DNA from: an uncultured Bacteroidaceae bacterium
GTDB lineage: Bacteria; Bacteroidota; Bacteroidia; Bacteroidales; Bacteroidaceae
Reading direction: 5' to 3'
Assembly (NCBI GenBank): GCA_905235525.1
Contig: CAJOLW010000013.1
Span: 1 to 61,508, forward strand
DNA: 61,508 nt
The notes beneath the pieces were generated by a model. That model did not search any database. It saw only the letters and a program-made list of their open reading frames with translations, and was not told the origin of the DNA. Shown one piece after another: positions 60,233-61,508 of this stretch. The position numbers were made by a program, and so were the translations under genes. The number at the start of each line of letters is the position of its first letter. Position 1 is the first letter of the stretch.

Positions 60233-60991
60233 TCAGTATGGGTATTTGTAATTGATGGTGAGGCAACACTTCACACCTGCCGCATTCTGGTAGTTCTCCA
60301 GTTGGATGGCTGCATAGGTGTCATCGGCAAAACGAACGATGAACACGTGATTGTTGAGCGTGAAGGTAGGAGGTACAGGAGGAATTTCCAGTTTGAGCCA
60401 CGAGGAGAGCACGGGGTTCACTTCGATGCCCTGATTGCCTACGAACCCTTGCAGCATCTGTTCACGGATGGTCCATACGTCCAACTCGTTCCATTCGTCT
60501 TCTGTGAAGGTTGCATTGACAAATGCATCACTGCTTTCGGGCAGGTCACTCATAGAGGTGTAGGGCGTCTCATACGCTGCTCCACCGTTGGTGCGCACGT
60601 TATTGCGATGCACAGCGATGTGCCATGTGTCAGGCTCAGGTTGTGCTTCGGTTGGAGTGAAACTCTGGAACTCGTGGTTGGAAAGACCGGCCCCGAACAC
60701 ATCATACCAATAGGTATAGATGCCGGGTTTAGGGTTTAGGGCTGAGGGTTGGGTGTTGAGGCTTGGGAGTTCTTCGGTGGGGATGTTCATTTGAACAAAG
60801 CCCTCCTTCGTGTTCAGCAGGTCGATATAGTACCATGCTGTCCAACTGGAGGCATCCACATACAATTGCCCCTCTCTCATCGTCATGTCCCCCGACGGTT
60901 CATCATAGATGTCGTCGAGGATACCATGACAGGCTGATAGAGCGGAAAGCATCACGGTGATTCCGATAATATGCAGTGGTTTATTTAGCAT
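60233..60991 (-). CDS. HmuY-like haem-binding lipoprotein
   Basis: The 252-residue protein has a lipobox (LSALSAC, Cys21). Its beta-rich body ends FIVRFADDTYAAIQLENYQNAAG...NYKYPY, the C-terminal pattern of the HmuY family of surface haemophores. It should capture haem and hand it to the receptor encoded next. Residues 79-89 (NTQPSALNPKP) are encoded by a TTTAGGG-rich repeat (60727-60763, on the plus strand) and resemble the NTQPSTLNP insert in PriA, so this is probably an in-frame insertion. The stop is followed by the receptor ATG after 1-2 bases. The start lies at the end of the calycin-like gene (TGAATG). Confidence 0.8.
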   Translation of the reverse strand: MLNKPLHIIGITVMLSALSACHGILDDIYDEPSGDMTMREGQLYVDASSWTAWYYIDLLNTKEGFVQMNIPTEELPSLNTQPSALNPKPGIYTYWYDVFGAGLSNHEFQSFTPTEAQPEPDTWHIAVHRNNVRTNGGAAYETPYTSMSDLPESSDAFVNATFTEDEWNELDVWTIREQMLQGFVGNQGIEVNPVLSSWLKLEIPPVPPTFTLNNHVFIVRFADDTYAAIQLENYQNAAGVKCCLTINYKYPY

Positions 60992-61508
60992 TCAGTTGAT
61001 GATTTGGATGCCAGTTTCAGTGGCTTTCACCTCAATCTCGCTGTTCTCATCGAAAGTGTAGTCGCCGTCCATCGTGACTGCACCATTTCTTTCTGCCTTG
61101 AAGTGCATGGTCTGTTCCTTGTCCAGTTTGCCGTATTCCTTATAAAAGCGGTTGTTTGCCTCGTCGAAATACAGACCTTCGATGGTCACCTTGCCCAAAG
61201 TCAGGTTGCCGATGGCTGTCTCCATGAGCATGTGCTCTGGAATTGTCACATTGATGGTTCCGTCGGGATTGGGAGTCACCTTGCAAGTGATGTCTGCGTC
61301 ATAAGGACCATAGGTGTCACCCACCTTTACGGAGTTGGTACCAGCGTAGTTGCCATTCAGTTGGCAAGCCTTTGATGCTTCACCTGCAAAGAATGAGATG
61401 GTGGTAACGCCCATCTTGCCGAGTTGGATGGTGATGGTTGGGTTTGTCACGTCACCGTTGATGGTGGCATCATAAGTGTTGGCGTTGCCGCTGTGAATAT
61501 CAGTCATG
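60992..61508 (-). CDS. Calycin-like domain protein, 3' part (cut by window edge)
   Basis: About 171 residues are visible from the right edge to the stop at 60992. The beta-rich sequence (NTYDATINGDVTNPTITIQLGKMG, here DATINGDVTNPTITIQLG; VDGDYTF-like MDGDYTFDENSEIEVK) resembles the calycin-like domain found in Prevotella surface proteins, often near haem-uptake genes. A Met at 61507 is probably internal. It sits directly upstream of the HmuY-like gene (TGAATG junction), so it is part of the same operon. Its role, perhaps ligand binding, is inferred. Confidence 0.6.
   Translation of the reverse strand, partial: MTDIHSGNANTYDATINGDVTNPTITIQLGKMGVTTISFFAGEASKACQLNGNYAGTNSVKVGDTYGPYDADITCKVTPNPDGTINVTIPEHMLMETAIGNLTLGKVTIEGLYFDEANNRFYKEYGKLDKEQTMHFKAERNGAVTMDGDYTFDENSEIEVKATETGIQIIN

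Noticed and set aside
60692..60765. Telomere-like TTTAGGG run as a regulatory site in the HmuY-like gene
   Set aside because: It is within the reading frame and is better explained as the coding repeat insert described above.

Overview
The window looks like a chromosomal segment from a member of the Bacteroidales, most likely Prevotellaceae. The evidence is a Bacteroidetes-type division and cell-wall (dcw) cluster, the Bacteroidetes promoter signature (TTTG, about 19-21 bp, TAnnTTTG) in front of many genes, SusB-like GH97, HmuY/HmuR-type haem uptake genes, a membrane-bound AraC regulator, and many Cys-lipoproteins. The species is not certain from sequence reading alone.

Layout. 1-2.8 kb: the 3' end of an IS982-type transposase abuts a phosphoethanolamine-transferase-like membrane enzyme and a GDPD-like phosphodiesterase. 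2.9-13.3 kb (all minus strand): a lipoprotein with an ABCG-like transporter, the etfB-etfA-acyl-CoA dehydrogenase operon, priA and an outer-membrane beta-barrel gene. 13.7-30.2 kb (plus): the dcw cluster mraZ-rsmH-ftsL-ftsI-murE-mraY-murD-ftsW-murG-murC-ftsQ-ftsA-ftsZ. It makes the lipid-linked muropeptide and builds the divisome, and it ends in a strong hairpin terminator. 30.3-33.1 kb (minus): gyrB, rpsT and tRNA-Glu. 33.2-46.8 kb: recO, a membrane AraC regulator, two secreted or surface proteins, two lipoprotein hydrolases (HAD and GH3), the uxuA-uxuB hexuronate pair and a GH97 glycosidase. 46.8-47.1 kb: a promoter-driven region without an ORF that may encode a stand-alone RNA. 47.5-50.8 kb: rplS, a MaoC-like hydratase, a frameshifted sodium:solute symporter and tRNA-Phe. 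51-58 kb (minus): a seven-gene operon, iorA-iorB-paaK2(broken)-aminotransferase-paaK1-ACT-thioesterase, that would interconvert aromatic amino acids, arylpyruvates, arylacetyl-CoAs and arylacetates. 58.2-61.5 kb (minus): a calycin-like protein (cut by the window edge), a HmuY-like lipoprotein and a HmuR-like TonB receptor.

The least ordinary aspect is the number of short repeat families. They sit in intergenic DNA and also inside reading frames. (i) A CTCCCC...GGGGAGTTGGAGGGG hairpin repeat lies between genes and in frame in recO (twice) and uxuB. (ii) A second insert encodes NTQPS(T/A)LNP in both PriA and the HmuY-like protein. (iii) Three ~100-bp elements have inverted arms of the heptamer AAAGTGA; one of them encodes the signal-peptide core of the TonB receptor, and its repeat length makes phase variation possible. 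(iv) Three small arrays share a 23-bp period. Three reading-frame breaks (murG start, the symporter, paaK2) also deserve checking against raw reads.
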